From assembly GCF_013358405.1 (NCBI RefSeq), contig NZ_CP054836.1:1922001-1986000 (forward strand): 64,000 nt of DNA. Reading direction: 5' to 3'. This DNA is from Oricola thermophila (GTDB lineage Bacteria; Pseudomonadota; Alphaproteobacteria; Rhizobiales; Rhizobiaceae). Numbering within the stretch: the stretch's first letter is position 1; the number at the start of each line of letters is the position of its first letter. Below the pieces are notes generated by a model, which saw nothing but the letters and a program-made list of their open reading frames with translations, did no database searches and had not been told where the DNA came from. The translations under genes were made by a program, and so were the position numbers. This document shows, piece by piece, positions 31,661-41,272 of this stretch.

Positions 31661-32623
31661 ATGCAGTCCGGCAGCAATTCGCCCCTGAGCGGCCTCGGTT
31701 TCGCGTTCATCGCCTTCGGCCTGTTCGCCACCCATGACGCCATCATCAAGGCGCTGGGCCAGACCTATTCCGTCTTCCAGATCATCTTTTTCGCGATGCT
31801 GTTCGCCTTCATCCCGATGGCGGTGATGATGCTGACCGACCAGACACCGGCCAATTTCCGGCCGCGCCACCCGTGGCTGGTCCTGGCCCGCGCGCTGCTG
31901 TCGATCACGGCGATGAGCGCGGCCTTCTACGCCTTCGTGCAACTGCCATTGGCAGAGGTCTACGCGCTGCTGTTCGCCACCCCGCTGCTGATCACCGCGC
32001 TGTCCGTGCCGCTGCTCGGAGAGACTGTCCGCGCGCGGCGCTGGGCCGCCGTGGTGGTTGGCCTCGTTGGCGTGATAATCGTGCTGCGGCCGGGAATCAC
32101 GGTCTTCTCGCCCGGGCACCTCGCGGCGCTGGTCTCGGCGATGGCCTCGTCGCTCGCCACCATCATCGTGCGCAAGATCGGCAAGGAGGAGCGCTCGGCC
32201 GTCCTCATCGTCTACCCGATGCTGTTCTCGATCATCCTGATGAGCGGGACCCTGCCCTTCGTCTACAAGCCGGTGGAGCTGCCCGCGCTCGGCCTGATGG
32301 CCACGGTTGGCCTGCTGTCCGTCATCGCGCAACTCTGCAACATCACGGCCTACCGCTTCGCGCCGGCCGCTGTTGTGGCACCGACCCAGTACAGCCAGAT
32401 CCTCTGGGCGACGGTCTACGGCGCGATCTTCTTCGCCGAACGGCCCGACACAATGGTCGCCATCGGCGCCGCGATCATCATCGGCTCGGGCATCTTCATC
32501 GTCTGGCGCGAGAGCCGGCCGGACGTGTCGGAGCAAAGCCCTGTGCTGAAGTCCTCCAACCCGCGCTTCGATGCCGGCCCCTCGCCTCGGCCACGGGGCT
32601 GGTGGCGGCGCGGCAGGGCGTGA
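31661..32623 (+). CDS. DMT-family (EamA) transporter
   Basis: A 320-residue protein with ten predicted helices in two EamA repeats (about 12-140 and 152-285); FVQLPLAEVYALLFATPLLITALSVPLLGE and AVVAPTQYSQILWATVYGAIFF are the diagnostic ends of each repeat. The polar C-terminus (after about 290) is Arg/Pro-rich. Exporters of amino acids or metabolites belong here; substrate not predictable. ATG 31661 follows AGGGAGCAG. Confidence 0.92.
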   Translation: MQSGSNSPLSGLGFAFIAFGLFATHDAIIKALGQTYSVFQIIFFAMLFAFIPMAVMMLTDQTPANFRPRHPWLVLARALLSITAMSAAFYAFVQLPLAEVYALLFATPLLITALSVPLLGETVRARRWAAVVVGLVGVIIVLRPGITVFSPGHLAALVSAMASSLATIIVRKIGKEERSAVLIVYPMLFSIILMSGTLPFVYKPVELPALGLMATVGLLSVIAQLCNITAYRFAPAAVVAPTQYSQILWATVYGAIFFAERPDTMVAIGAAIIIGSGIFIVWRESRPDVSEQSPVLKSSNPRFDAGPSPRPRGWWRRGRA

Positions 32624-32642
32624 CCCGCCGCGCCCGGACCGG

Positions 32643-32930
32643 TCAGGCCGCGGTCCAGTCGAGCTTCTCGAGTTTCTCGCGGAAGGCGAAGCGGGCGAGA
32701 TGGCTGGTGATGACGTCCTTGACCTTGTCGAGCCTCTCCTCGTCCTCGGCGCTCACGACGAAGGTGATGCCCTCGTCGTCGGCGAACATCTCCGCCGGTC
32801 CGGGCGGCAGCTCGCACCGCCCCTTCTCCTCGGTGTAGTCCACCTCGATCTTGTGCGCGAAGTGCTTGCACAGCTGGACAAGATACTTGCGGCCGTTCTC
32901 GGTCCGGTAGCGGGCGGTGGCTTTCGGCAT
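32643..32930 (-). CDS. DUF2218 protein
   Basis: A 95-residue DUF2218 protein: RYRTENGRKYLVQLCKHFAHKIEVDY is the family core, with Cys21 and His22/His25-type residues that may bind metal. Members are often found near siderophore-related genes in other bacteria, which could be relevant to the importer nearby, but no link is shown here. Single gene, 20 bp from the convergent transporter. Confidence 0.9.
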   Translation of the reverse strand: MPKATARYRTENGRKYLVQLCKHFAHKIEVDYTEEKGRCELPPGPAEMFADDEGITFVVSAEDEERLDKVKDVITSHLARFAFREKLEKLDWTAA

Positions 32931-33075
32931 TGGTCATCCTTTCTTGAGTGAATTTGTCCAATTTAATCGCGGGCGCGGGCATTTCAATCCTTCGGCAGTG
33001 CGCGGGCGCGACTTTCCGCCCCTCGCCTCGCGGGTGCGTTTGCGCTAAAGGACGCGCGAGACACCGGAGACCCGC

Positions 33076-33456
33076 ATGAAAGACGACCAGTATCCTCCCC
33101 TTCCGCCGATGACTGTCGGCCCCGCCGGCAAGTGCCCGCGTTGCGGCCAGGGATCGATCTTCAAGAGCTTCCTCAAGCTGAAGGATCGGTGCGACGTCTG
33201 CGGCCTCGACCTGACATTCGCCGACGCCGCCGACGGCCCCGCATTCTTCGTCATGCTGGCCGCCTCGGTTCCCGTGCTCGGAATCGTGCTGTGGCTGGTG
33301 CTCGGCGTCGGGCTTTCCTACTGGCTGACCGCGCTGATCGCGGTGCCGCTCGTCATCGTCTTCGCCATCCTGCCGTTGCGCCCGGTCAAGGGCTGGCTGG
33401 TGGCCAGCCAGTACTTCCACAAGGCCCAAGAGGGCAAGCTCGATAACCAGGAATAG
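33076..33456 (+). CDS. DUF983 membrane protein with zinc-ribbon-like start
   Basis: A 126-residue protein. Two CxxC pairs (CPRCGQGSIF and CDVCGLDL, residues about 20-44) are followed by two membrane helices (about 58-105), the standard DUF983 layout. Some members are encoded with cytochrome oxidase genes; here it stands alone. A short terminator follows. Confidence 0.92.
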   Translation: MKDDQYPPLPPMTVGPAGKCPRCGQGSIFKSFLKLKDRCDVCGLDLTFADAADGPAFFVMLAASVPVLGIVLWLVLGVGLSYWLTALIAVPLVIVFAILPLRPVKGWLVASQYFHKAQEGKLDNQE

Positions 33457-33461
33457 GTTCC

Positions 33462-33484
33462 GCGCTTGAGAAAGCGCCCCTTTT
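33462..33484 (+). terminator. Terminator after the DUF983 gene
   Basis: GCGCTT-GAGA-AAGCGC stem-loop followed by CCCTTTT. The stem is only 6 bp, so it is probably weak. Confidence 0.6.
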
Positions 33485-33584
33485 GCTGCAAGAGTCTCGG
33501 CAGGGGCGTTGAACAGAGTGCGAATCCGGTCCGGCATGTCCGGGCCGTCGGACTCGGATTCTGGCAGGACATTCGACGGCCATC

Positions 33585-35756
33585 ATGGAAGACCCGTTCA
33601 AGATCGACGAGGACGACGGCGGCAAGCCGCGCATGAAGAAGTCGTCCTTCCTGCTCGAGATCGACGCGTGGATCGACTCCTATCTCTACGAGTCGCGCTA
33701 CGCGGCCGGCGAGATGTGGGAGGAGATCGTCATCTTCTTCCGGCGGTTCCGCGTGCGCGGGCTGAAACGGCTGTTCTTCGAGGCGGCCGGCGAAGGCATG
33801 ACGCTCGGCGCGGCCGGCATGGTTCTCATGCTCGCCCTGGCGCTGCCGGCGTCCGAGGAAATCGCCGGCAACTGGCGCGAGCAGGACGAGTTCGCCGTCA
33901 CCTTCCTCGACCGCTACGGCAACGAGATCGGCAAGCGCGGCATCCTGCACACCGACGCCGTGCCGGTCGAGGAACTGCCCGACCACCTGGTCAAGGCCGT
34001 GCTGGCGACCGAGGACCGCCGCTTCTTCGAGCATTACGGCCTCGATTTCGTGGGCCTCGCCCGCGCAATGACCGAGAATGCGCGCGCTGGCTCAGTCGTA
34101 CAGGGCGGATCCACGATTACGCAGCAATTGGCGAAAAACCTGTTCCTCTCAAACGAACGAACCCTGGACCGGAAAATCAAGGAAGCCTTCCTGTCGCTTT
34201 GGCTGGAGGCCAATCTGACGAAGGAGGAGATCCTCAAGCTCTATCTCGACCGCGCGTACATGGGCGGCGGGACGTTCGGCGTGGCGGCCGCGGCCGAATT
34301 CTATTTCGACAAGGACGTGCGCAACGTCACCTTGGCGGAAAGCGCGATGCTGGCCGGCCTTTTCAAGGCACCGGCGAAATATGCCCCGCATATCAACCTG
34401 CCCGCCGCGCGCGCCCGCGCGAACGAGGTCCTGACCAACATGGTCCAGGGCAATTTCATGACCGAGGGACAGGTCACCGGAGCACGCCGCAATCCGGCCG
34501 ATGTCGTACTACGCGACTACGCCGACAGCCCGGACTATTTTCTCGACTGGGCCTTCGAGGAAGTAAAGAAGTTCGTGCTCGAACATCGGCTACCCAATCG
34601 CTCGCTGACCGTACGCACGACAATCGATCTCGACCTGCAGCGCGCAGCGGAGGAAGCGGTGCTGTTCTTCCTTCGCCAGTATGGCGAACAGTACAACGTC
34701 ACCGAATCCGCGGTGGTGCTGATCGAGAACAATGGCGCCGTGCGCGCGATGGTCGGTGGGCGCGACTATGGCGAGAGCCAGTTCAACCGCGCCACCGTGG
34801 CGGAGCGCCAAGCCGGTTCCTCGTTCAAGCCCTATGTCTATGCGGCAGCCCTCGAGCAGACGGATCTCACTCCCGAGTCCGTCGTGCGCGATGGTCCTAT
34901 AACCTGGCGAGGCTGGTCGCCGAAAAACTATTCGCGCGGCTATTCCGGCTCGGTGACGCTGGCCACGGCACTCGCGAAGTCCATCAATACCGTTCCGGTC
35001 CTTCTTGCCCGCGACTACCTCAAGGGGACCGAGCCCATCGTCGAACTGACGAAACGGATGGGCATCACATCGCCCATCATCAAGCACCACACCATGGTAC
35101 TCGGGACATCCGGCATCACCGTTCTCGACCAGGCGACCGGTTACCTCACCTTCGCGAGCGGCGGCTATGCGCAGCGCCGCCACGCGTTCACGCAGATAAT
35201 CGGTGCGGGTGGAGAGATCCTGTTCTCCCGCGGCGATTCGGAATACGAGGGTGAGCGCGTCCTCTCGGAAGAAACCGCAATCGAGATGAACCGGATGCTC
35301 GCCAACGTCCCCAAATGGGGAACAGGCCGGCGCGCCGACCTGACCATGACGACGGCAGCAGGCAAGACCGGCACGACGCAATCCTACCGCGATGCCTGGT
35401 TTGTGGGGTATACCGGCAATTTCACCGCCGCGGTCTGGTACGGGAACGACAACTACGAGCCCACGAACCGGCTGACCGGGGGCAACCTGCCCGCGATGAC
35501 GTGGCAACGCATCATGACCTACGCCCACAACGGAATCGAACTCCGGCCGATACCCGGCGTTCCGCAACCGGAAATCACGCCGGAAGACGGGGCGGGGGGC
35601 GACGCAGTTGCCGAAGGCGGCGACGATCGACAGGAGCGCCCGCGCGTCCTGTCCCGTGCGACCGCGCAGTTCCTGCGTGAACTCGGCGAAATGCTGGAAA
35701 GCGCCAAGCCGCTGAATGTCGACAGGCTTACGGTTGCCGGAACCGGCAGCCGATGA
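33585..35756 (+). CDS. Class A penicillin-binding protein (PBP1A family)
   Basis: A 723-residue bifunctional peptidoglycan synthase. After a cytosolic start and one membrane helix (about 70-88) comes the GT51 glycosyltransferase with catalytic Glu143 (ATEDRRFFEHYG) and GGSTITQQLAKNLFL. The transpeptidase has Ser412-x-x-Lys415 (SSFK), Ser466-Ile-Asn468 (SIN) and Lys594-Thr-Gly (KTG). The last 75 residues are acidic and low-complexity. The long Glu/Arg-rich cytosolic N-terminus (about 65 residues) is typical of Rhizobiales. Two DUF1214/DUF1254 genes follow. Confidence 0.95.
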   Translation: MEDPFKIDEDDGGKPRMKKSSFLLEIDAWIDSYLYESRYAAGEMWEEIVIFFRRFRVRGLKRLFFEAAGEGMTLGAAGMVLMLALALPASEEIAGNWREQDEFAVTFLDRYGNEIGKRGILHTDAVPVEELPDHLVKAVLATEDRRFFEHYGLDFVGLARAMTENARAGSVVQGGSTITQQLAKNLFLSNERTLDRKIKEAFLSLWLEANLTKEEILKLYLDRAYMGGGTFGVAAAAEFYFDKDVRNVTLAESAMLAGLFKAPAKYAPHINLPAARARANEVLTNMVQGNFMTEGQVTGARRNPADVVLRDYADSPDYFLDWAFEEVKKFVLEHRLPNRSLTVRTTIDLDLQRAAEEAVLFFLRQYGEQYNVTESAVVLIENNGAVRAMVGGRDYGESQFNRATVAERQAGSSFKPYVYAAALEQTDLTPESVVRDGPITWRGWSPKNYSRGYSGSVTLATALAKSINTVPVLLARDYLKGTEPIVELTKRMGITSPIIKHHTMVLGTSGITVLDQATGYLTFASGGYAQRRHAFTQIIGAGGEILFSRGDSEYEGERVLSEETAIEMNRMLANVPKWGTGRRADLTMTTAAGKTGTTQSYRDAWFVGYTGNFTAAVWYGNDNYEPTNRLTGGNLPAMTWQRIMTYAHNGIELRPIPGVPQPEITPEDGAGGDAVAEGGDDRQERPRVLSRATAQFLRELGEMLESAKPLNVDRLTVAGTGSR

Positions 35757-35812
35757 CCACCGTTGCGGCAGCGGCCTGTTGATTTCCTGGCGACATCCTG
35801 CACAACAGTCCA

Positions 35813-36400
35813 ATGATTCGTGACCTGTTCGTGCTGCTCTACGCATCCGCGCTGGCCCTCGGCCTCGGCGTCGCATCCGCCGTGTGGGCAACCAACCAGC
35901 TTCCCGCGCTGAGCACGCTGGAGATCGACGGCTGGATTGCCAATCCTGCTGTCGGCCGCTCCGATCCGGACCCCTACTCGCAGGCATATTTCTCGCGCAC
36001 CGGCGGCCTTCCGCTGGCCGCGGCGGAAGGACTTTCCTTCATTCGCAATGCCGACGACGACGGCAATCGCCTCGACGCGACATGCATCTACGCGGTGGCG
36101 GGCGAGACACCGGCCGCGAAGCGCTGGACGTTGCATGTCATGCAGGACGGCTTGCCCCTTGTGCCAGACGCTGCGGGCATCCCGACCGGCACCCATTCCG
36201 GCGGCATCGTCCGCGGCAGGGACGGCACGTTCCTGATCCGCATCGCCCGCCTTCCGCAACCCGAAAACTGGATATTCCCCGGCTCCTCCGGGCCGTTCGC
36301 GTTGCGCCTGACGCTTTATGACACCGCGGTGGCAAGCGATACCGGCCTGAGCAAACCGCACATGCCTGCCGTTCGCAAGGTGGAGTGCGCCCGTGGCTAG
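35813..36400 (+). CDS. DUF1214 envelope protein
   Basis: A 195-residue protein with one N-terminal membrane helix (about 4-26) and a DUF1214 domain: NPYSQAYFSRTGGLPL-like DPDPYSQAYFSRTGGLPLAA, WTLHVMQDG and the C-terminal RLTLYDT. Its end overlaps the DUF1254 gene by 8 bp. The pair is conserved next to PBP1A genes in Rhizobiales; function unknown, probably periplasmic. Confidence 0.92.
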   Translation: MIRDLFVLLYASALALGLGVASAVWATNQLPALSTLEIDGWIANPAVGRSDPDPYSQAYFSRTGGLPLAAAEGLSFIRNADDDGNRLDATCIYAVAGETPAAKRWTLHVMQDGLPLVPDAAGIPTGTHSGGIVRGRDGTFLIRIARLPQPENWIFPGSSGPFALRLTLYDTAVASDTGLSKPHMPAVRKVECARG

Positions 36401-36947
36401 AATGCTGTACGCAACGCTGATCGCCCTGGTCGGTGCCGCACTCGTTCACCTGGCAATCGTGCTGATGCTCCCGCACTTCTCGACGAATGATGCATGGCGC
36501 CAGCTGGAAAACGGAGTGGAACCCTATGTCCCGGTGCGCCTTGACCGAGCCGCCAACGGCAGCAAACTGGCCGCCGCACAGTCGCTGGATCCGATGTTTG
36601 TCGTCGTCGCTTGCCGCTACGATCTCGATGACGGCGTTTTTGTCGTCAACGCTCCGAACATTGGAGATTTCTGGTCGGTGGCCGTGTTCGACGATTTCGG
36701 TCGCGTCATCTTTTCGGCCAACAACCGCATCGTGGTATCAGACACGCTCCAACTCGCGGTTGCCCTGCCCTTGCAGCTGCGGGCGCTCCAGCAAACACCT
36801 CGAGAGGCGTATGCGGATGCCGTATTCGCGCAAACAAGGAGCAGCCGCGGTTTCGTTGTCTTGAGGATGTTCCGTCCCGACAGCAGCTGGGAGCCGGTGG
36901 CACGCGAATTCGCGGACAACATAGAATGCAGCGCCAATCCGTTGTGA
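36393..36947 (+). CDS. DUF1254 envelope protein
   Basis: A 184-residue protein with an N-terminal membrane helix (about 7-28) and a DUF1254 domain (YDLDDGVFVVNAPNIGDFWSVAVFDDFGRVIFSANNR). It partners the DUF1214 protein whose gene it overlaps. Likely acts in the periplasm anchored by its N-terminus; no enzymatic residues are recognisable. Confidence 0.92.
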   Translation: MARMLYATLIALVGAALVHLAIVLMLPHFSTNDAWRQLENGVEPYVPVRLDRAANGSKLAAAQSLDPMFVVVACRYDLDDGVFVVNAPNIGDFWSVAVFDDFGRVIFSANNRIVVSDTLQLAVALPLQLRALQQTPREAYADAVFAQTRSSRGFVVLRMFRPDSSWEPVAREFADNIECSANPL

Positions 36948-36953
36948 CGCTCG

Positions 36954-37142
36954 CTACGACTTCGGTTTCACGGCTTTCTTCTTCGTTTTGTCGCGCAATT
37001 CGCGCGTCTCCGCGCGCTCATGCCACACGCCGGCAAAAACGATCACCTTTCCGAAACCGCCATCTCCATCTGCCCGGCAAACATTCTTGCTGCGCCGGGA
37101 AGTACGCGAAGCGAATGTCGGGAACGCAACAACCTGCGCCAT
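36954..37142 (-). CDS. Small basic conserved-type protein
   Basis: A 62-residue basic protein (MAQVVAFPTFASRTSRRS, later GKVIVFAGVWHERAE, ending in a Lys-rich tail). The two short motifs VxxFP and V-I-V/F-x-GVxxER recur in small Rhizobiales proteins of unknown role. GAGGTAAAGGAC before the ATG at 37142 supports the start; an upstream ATG at 37172 lacks a good site. Ends 7 bp from the convergent DUF1254 gene. Confidence 0.55.
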   Translation of the reverse strand: MAQVVAFPTFASRTSRRSKNVCRADGDGGFGKVIVFAGVWHERAETRELRDKTKKKAVKPKS

Positions 37143-37193
37143 GTCCTTTACCTCGCTCGCAAAACGCGACACGAAAGACCTGACACTTCATGG

Positions 37194-37209
37194 TTAACAA
37201 CTTGTAAAC
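37194..37209. promoter_or_regulatory. Near-consensus CtrA-type site upstream of DUF2336 gene
   Basis: TTAACAACTTGTAAAC matches the CtrA consensus TTAA-N7-TTAAC except for one base (TAAAC). It lies 53 bp before the DUF2336 start, in the divergent gap with the small basic gene. Cell-cycle control is plausible but unproven. Confidence 0.4.
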
Positions 37210-37261
37210 GGTTGGCCGCTAGCGTCCGTCCCTACAGGGAAATCCTATCGTGGGGGTGGTC

Positions 37262-38197
37262 ATGTCTGCAGCGATCGAGACTGCGAATTCCATTGACGGG
37301 GACGAGATCGCGGTGGCGGCGGTCCGGGATTTCTGTCGGCGCCAGAGGCCGATGCGGGAAGACATGGTGCGTTTGGTCGATCTCGTGCTCCCGCTCTTGA
37401 ACCAGATTCGCGATGAAAGCCGGCGCCGGATCGCGGCGTCCCTGGCGACTTGCGACCACGCACCGAAGGCGCTGCTGCTTGCACTGTGCGATTTTCCGGC
37501 GACCGTCTGTTCCCCGATCCTTACACGCAGCCGGCACCTCACTGACGCGGAAATGCTCGCCATTCTTTCCCAGCACGGCGAGGGACATGCCCGCGCGATA
37601 GCGCGGCGCCCGAAACTGGCCGATCCGGTCCTGAATGCCCTCCGTTCTTTTGAAAGCGAGGCAGTCGATCGGGCACTCAAGCTGCGTCGGCGCCTTGACG
37701 AGGCGCTTCCGCCCGAGCGGCAACACTCCTTCGACATGTTCGCAGCCACCTTGCACGGGGATCTCGTCGACCACGCGAATCCGGTCGTCGCCGTCGACAT
37801 CGACAAGCTGGTATCGCTGGCACAAGATCCCAATCCCGTCCTGTTTCGCACAGCGATTGCAGATGCACTCGGCGTCACCCTGACTAGCGCAACGGAACTG
37901 TGCGCCAACCCGACATCGCGCAACATCATCTACATGCTGCGCTTCCTGAAAGTTCCGCTCGAGAAGGCTTTCGCCATTTTCAGTGCGCTGGCCCCGGAAC
38001 TGTCAGGAGATCCCGATGTGGCCACGCGCTTCGGGGAAGCATTCCGCGAAACGACCGTCGAGACGGCGGTGCGAAAGGTCTGGTCCTGGCGCAGCGACGA
38101 CCTCCTGGCGCTTGCCCGCGAAGCGTTCGCCGCGAATGAGAGCGATGCCGTGACCAGGGCCGAGAAAGTGGACGACAGCTTCCTGAAGGTCGCCTAG
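37262..38197 (+). CDS. DUF2336 protein
   Basis: A 311-residue soluble helical-repeat protein of the DUF2336 family, whose members in alphaproteobacteria are unnamed cytosolic proteins. The HEAT-like pattern is seen in LTDAEMLAILSQHGEGHARAIARRPKLADPVLNALRS. No catalytic residues recognised. The ATG at 37262 has GGGGGTGG upstream; a GTG at 37250 is an alternative. Its end overlaps the convergent DUF1491 gene by 4 bp. Confidence 0.88.
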   Translation: MSAAIETANSIDGDEIAVAAVRDFCRRQRPMREDMVRLVDLVLPLLNQIRDESRRRIAASLATCDHAPKALLLALCDFPATVCSPILTRSRHLTDAEMLAILSQHGEGHARAIARRPKLADPVLNALRSFESEAVDRALKLRRRLDEALPPERQHSFDMFAATLHGDLVDHANPVVAVDIDKLVSLAQDPNPVLFRTAIADALGVTLTSATELCANPTSRNIIYMLRFLKVPLEKAFAIFSALAPELSGDPDVATRFGEAFRETTVETAVRKVWSWRSDDLLALAREAFAANESDAVTRAEKVDDSFLKVA

Positions 38198-38562
38198 TAC
38201 GGTTTTGCGACATCGACGATTTCGTCGAGCTCAAGGCCGGACATTTCCAGCTCAACCGCCCAGAAGTCCGGGTCCAGACGCGCCTCCTTGTCCAGCCGCG
38301 CTTCAAGATCCTGCTGAGACAGGTCTTTTCCGAGGACCTCGAACAATCGCCCTCCGGCATAGGACCTGTCATCATCGGCCAGCAGGCTTTGCGGTGCCTG
38401 GCCATAAAGCGTCACATTGCCGGTAACCGGTTCGCGTACGCATAGAAATATCGCGCCAGCCTCGTCCGAGCCTCGGCGCAAGACCGCCGCGAAACCGCCA
38501 GCACCATTGATGCGGCGAATAATCGAGGAAATGAAGAATGCCGATGTGAGCCTGGCGGCCAA
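38194..38562 (-). CDS. DUF1491 protein
   Basis: A 122-residue DUF1491 protein: RLTSAFFISSIIRRINGAGGFAAVLRRGSDEAGAIFL and the C-terminal LDPDFWAVELE are the family marks. Function unknown; cytosolic. It follows the peptidoglycan-binding-domain gene by 30 bp on the same strand and may share its transcript. Confidence 0.92.
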   Translation of the reverse strand: MAARLTSAFFISSIIRRINGAGGFAAVLRRGSDEAGAIFLCVREPVTGNVTLYGQAPQSLLADDDRSYAGGRLFEVLGKDLSQQDLEARLDKEARLDPDFWAVELEMSGLELDEIVDVAKPY

Positions 38563-38592
38563 GACGATCTCTCTGACGGTGCGTGAGGGCTG

Positions 38593-39516
38593 CTACTGAA
38601 TAAGCCCGACCGCACGCATCTTGTCGAGCAGAACCCCGTCGATCCTGCCTGTCACCGGCAACCGGAAAAGCGACTGGAATTCGCGAATTGCGGCCTCGGT
38701 CTGCTCGCCCGCAACGCCGTCGACCACGATGTCGGTATTCCCGAAGGCGCGCAGGCCCGCCTGCACCTTGACCACTTCCTCGGACGGAATCTGCCGCTCG
38801 GGCGGCAACTCGGTCGCCGCTCCCTCGAGCGCGGATTCCGACTCTCCACCACCATTCCGGATCTGCACTGGGGCCACCGGCTTCGGCCGCGGCGCCGGAA
38901 TGGCCGCCGTCACGTCCAGGTTGTTGCGGATAGAGGTCATCAGTTCGGCATCGGTCAGCTCAATTCCCCGCAAGCCGACATTGTTCTTGTAGGCCTCAAT
39001 GGCGGCATTCGTTTTGGGACCGCGCAAGCCGTCCACATCGCCTTCATAGTAGCCGAGCTTCGTGAGCAGCTCCTGGATGCCGGCCAGCGTGGCATCGCCT
39101 TCGGGCGAGAGATCGACGGGCTTTGCCGCGTCCTCGACCAAGACGACTGCAGGACGTCTGGCCGGAAGCGGCGCGGCAAGAGGTATTTCCGGACGCCGCG
39201 CGGTTCCTGCATCGGGTTCGCGGAGGAGAAATCTCGTAACGTTCACTTCGTTCCGCTCCGCCGCGGAAACCGGCGCTACCGGTTCTGTCTTCCGTATGGA
39301 GCCGACATGCTCGGGACGCGTCGCGAAAAACGCGGAGGGATGCCGCCCGTCCTGGAAGTAAACAGCGTTGGCCGAGAAGAATGCCATGGCGACGGCGAAT
39401 GCCGTCACCGCACCCGCCGAACCCGGGTTCTCGGCGATTCTTTCGCCGATCCACGAAACGCCACCGCGCAAAACCGAATACACTGTCACTTCATCATCCA
39501 GCGAGTCGTACCGCAT
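38593..39516 (-). CDS. Membrane-anchored protein with two peptidoglycan-binding domains
   Basis: A 307-residue protein with one membrane helix (about 31-52), a Pro-rich linker and two PG_binding_1 domains (about 140-200, GIQELLTKLGYYEGDVDGLRGPKTNAAIEAYK, and 240-305, VKVQAGLRAFGNTDIVVDGVAGEQTEAAI). It should tether the cytoplasmic membrane to peptidoglycan. It overlaps the 3' end of the upstream histidine kinase gene by 23 bp, suggesting co-expression and perhaps a link between wall and cell-cycle signalling. Confidence 0.92.
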   Translation of the reverse strand: MRYDSLDDEVTVYSVLRGGVSWIGERIAENPGSAGAVTAFAVAMAFFSANAVYFQDGRHPSAFFATRPEHVGSIRKTEPVAPVSAAERNEVNVTRFLLREPDAGTARRPEIPLAAPLPARRPAVVLVEDAAKPVDLSPEGDATLAGIQELLTKLGYYEGDVDGLRGPKTNAAIEAYKNNVGLRGIELTDAELMTSIRNNLDVTAAIPAPRPKPVAPVQIRNGGGESESALEGAATELPPERQIPSEEVVKVQAGLRAFGNTDIVVDGVAGEQTEAAIREFQSLFRLPVTGRIDGVLLDKMRAVGLIQ

Positions 39517-41191
39517 TTACCTGCACCTCGGAATTGTCGCTCTCGCGCCCGACGCCGGATCGCGCCTTTGCTATCTCCTCCAACTTCAAAGCCATGTCGT
39601 TCCTGTCCGAGTGCCCTGCTCCCGTTTCCGGGATGAACACCGTCACACGGGTTCCGGTGCCCGGAGCGCTTTCCACGTCAAGCGTGCCGTCATGCAACTG
39701 GACCAGCCCTTTGACAACCGCAAGGCCGAGCCCGGTACCCTCGCATTTGCGGGTGTAGCTATTGTCGGCCTGCATGAAGGGGGTGCCGATCTGCTCCAAT
39801 TCGTCACAGGTCATCCCGATCCCGGTGTCGGATACGCGGATCGCAAAGCCGTTCTCGCGACGTTCCGTTGCCAGCCGGACTTCGCCGCCCTGCTCCGTGA
39901 ATTTCACCGCATTGGACAGCAGGTTTATGACCACCTGTTTGAGCGCGCGGCAATCGCCTTCGGCAAACTCGATTCCGGGGCCCGTCTCGACAACAAGCGA
40001 TAGTCCCTTCGCATCCGCCTGGGGGCGAAGCATCGAAACGCACTCCTCCACCATGCTGTTCAGATCGAACCGTTCGCGATGTATGGCATAGGTGCCGGCC
40101 TCGATCTTGGAAACGTCAAGGATCGTGTTGACCACAGAGAGGAGATGTTTTCCGGAACTGTGGATGAGATCGACATATTCACGCTGCCGTTCATTGGCAA
40201 GTGCCCCGAATATGTCCCGTTTCAGGATGTCGGAGAAACCGATGATAGAATTGAGAGGGGTGCGCAATTCATGGCTGACCGTTGCCAAGAAACGCTTCTG
40301 GGCCGCAGTTTCCGGCGACGCATCCGGCGCATCAGCCTCCACGACGGTCTCGCGCGCGGTCACGGCCACACCGCCACCCGAGCGCGTGATGGTAATGTGC
40401 GCCGGAGCGAAGGACTGCGTCTGGCCGTGGGCCGCCACGTTGAGCCGGACATTCACTTCGGCAGTTTCGCTGCGCAGCTTCGCGACGTCGGCAAAGGCAC
40501 CAAGAAACGCGACACGATCGGCAAGATGCACATGATCTATGAACAGGCGATGAGGGCGAAACACCGCTTCCCGGAAACCGTCGGCGCGAATGATCGTGCC
40601 GTTGGCAGAAAGTTCGAACGTGCTGACCTCGCCGTGAGCACCTTCATGTCCGACGCCGTCCTCCGCGCCCTTGCCGGCAGCCGAAACCAGTTCCCGGATC
40701 TTGTTCGCTGCGCCGGCATCGCTCGCCACCTTCAGAAGAACGAGGCCGCTGGCCAGCGCCACGAGCGGTGAACCCGACGCAAGCGTCCCGGCAAGAACGC
40801 TCCAGAACGAGATCGCGACCATCGCAACCATCCAGGGTGCACTCGAGACCGAAAGCCAGCCCAGCGCGAGGATGGGGATTGCCACGAAGGCGAAAGCGAT
40901 TGCGGCCGCCGCGCCATAGGCGCCGGGTGCGCCGGTTCCGCCAAGGGCTATACTGGACGGCGCAACAAGAAACACGGCACCTGCGCCAAGCGATATCAAC
41001 CGCTCCGCCAGAATCGGCTTCAGTCGGTCCAATTCAGATGCATTCTTCTGGCCTTGCGCCATCGTGCGGCGCGCCATTTCGCAAAGCACCTTCTCGTAGT
41101 AACCGGATATGGAACGCAGATACGCCAAGGATCGCAACTCACAACACATGCATGATGGCCAGATTCGCCGTGTCTCAGAATTGCAGTTCAC
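39494..41191 (-). CDS. Membrane histidine kinase, DivJ/PleC-like
   Basis: About 565 residues from a GTG; an ATG at 41077 (527 residues) is an alternative with GAAGG upstream. The N-terminal membrane region (helices about 65-150) is followed by a PAS-like part (FRPHRLFIDHVHLADRVAFLGAF), the phosphorylation box ATVSHELRTPLNSIIGFSD and an ATPase with N-box (VINLLSNAVKFTEQGG), DTGIGM and GTGLGLAVVKGL. H-box and ATPase look like those of DivJ/PleC/PdhS cell-cycle kinases; exact orthology is not certain. No receiver domain is attached. Confidence 0.85.
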   Translation of the reverse strand: MNCNSETRRIWPSCMCCELRSLAYLRSISGYYEKVLCEMARRTMAQGQKNASELDRLKPILAERLISLGAGAVFLVAPSSIALGGTGAPGAYGAAAAIAFAFVAIPILALGWLSVSSAPWMVAMVAISFWSVLAGTLASGSPLVALASGLVLLKVASDAGAANKIRELVSAAGKGAEDGVGHEGAHGEVSTFELSANGTIIRADGFREAVFRPHRLFIDHVHLADRVAFLGAFADVAKLRSETAEVNVRLNVAAHGQTQSFAPAHITITRSGGGVAVTARETVVEADAPDASPETAAQKRFLATVSHELRTPLNSIIGFSDILKRDIFGALANERQREYVDLIHSSGKHLLSVVNTILDVSKIEAGTYAIHRERFDLNSMVEECVSMLRPQADAKGLSLVVETGPGIEFAEGDCRALKQVVINLLSNAVKFTEQGGEVRLATERRENGFAIRVSDTGIGMTCDELEQIGTPFMQADNSYTRKCEGTGLGLAVVKGLVQLHDGTLDVESAPGTGTRVTVFIPETGAGHSDRNDMALKLEEIAKARSGVGRESDNSEVQVNAVRLAG

Positions 41192-41272
41192 CTTTTAATG
41201 AATGGATAAATGCGACGACACGAAGGACCCGATATGGCCATCTTTTGCGCCTGCAGGCGATCATTTATCGCC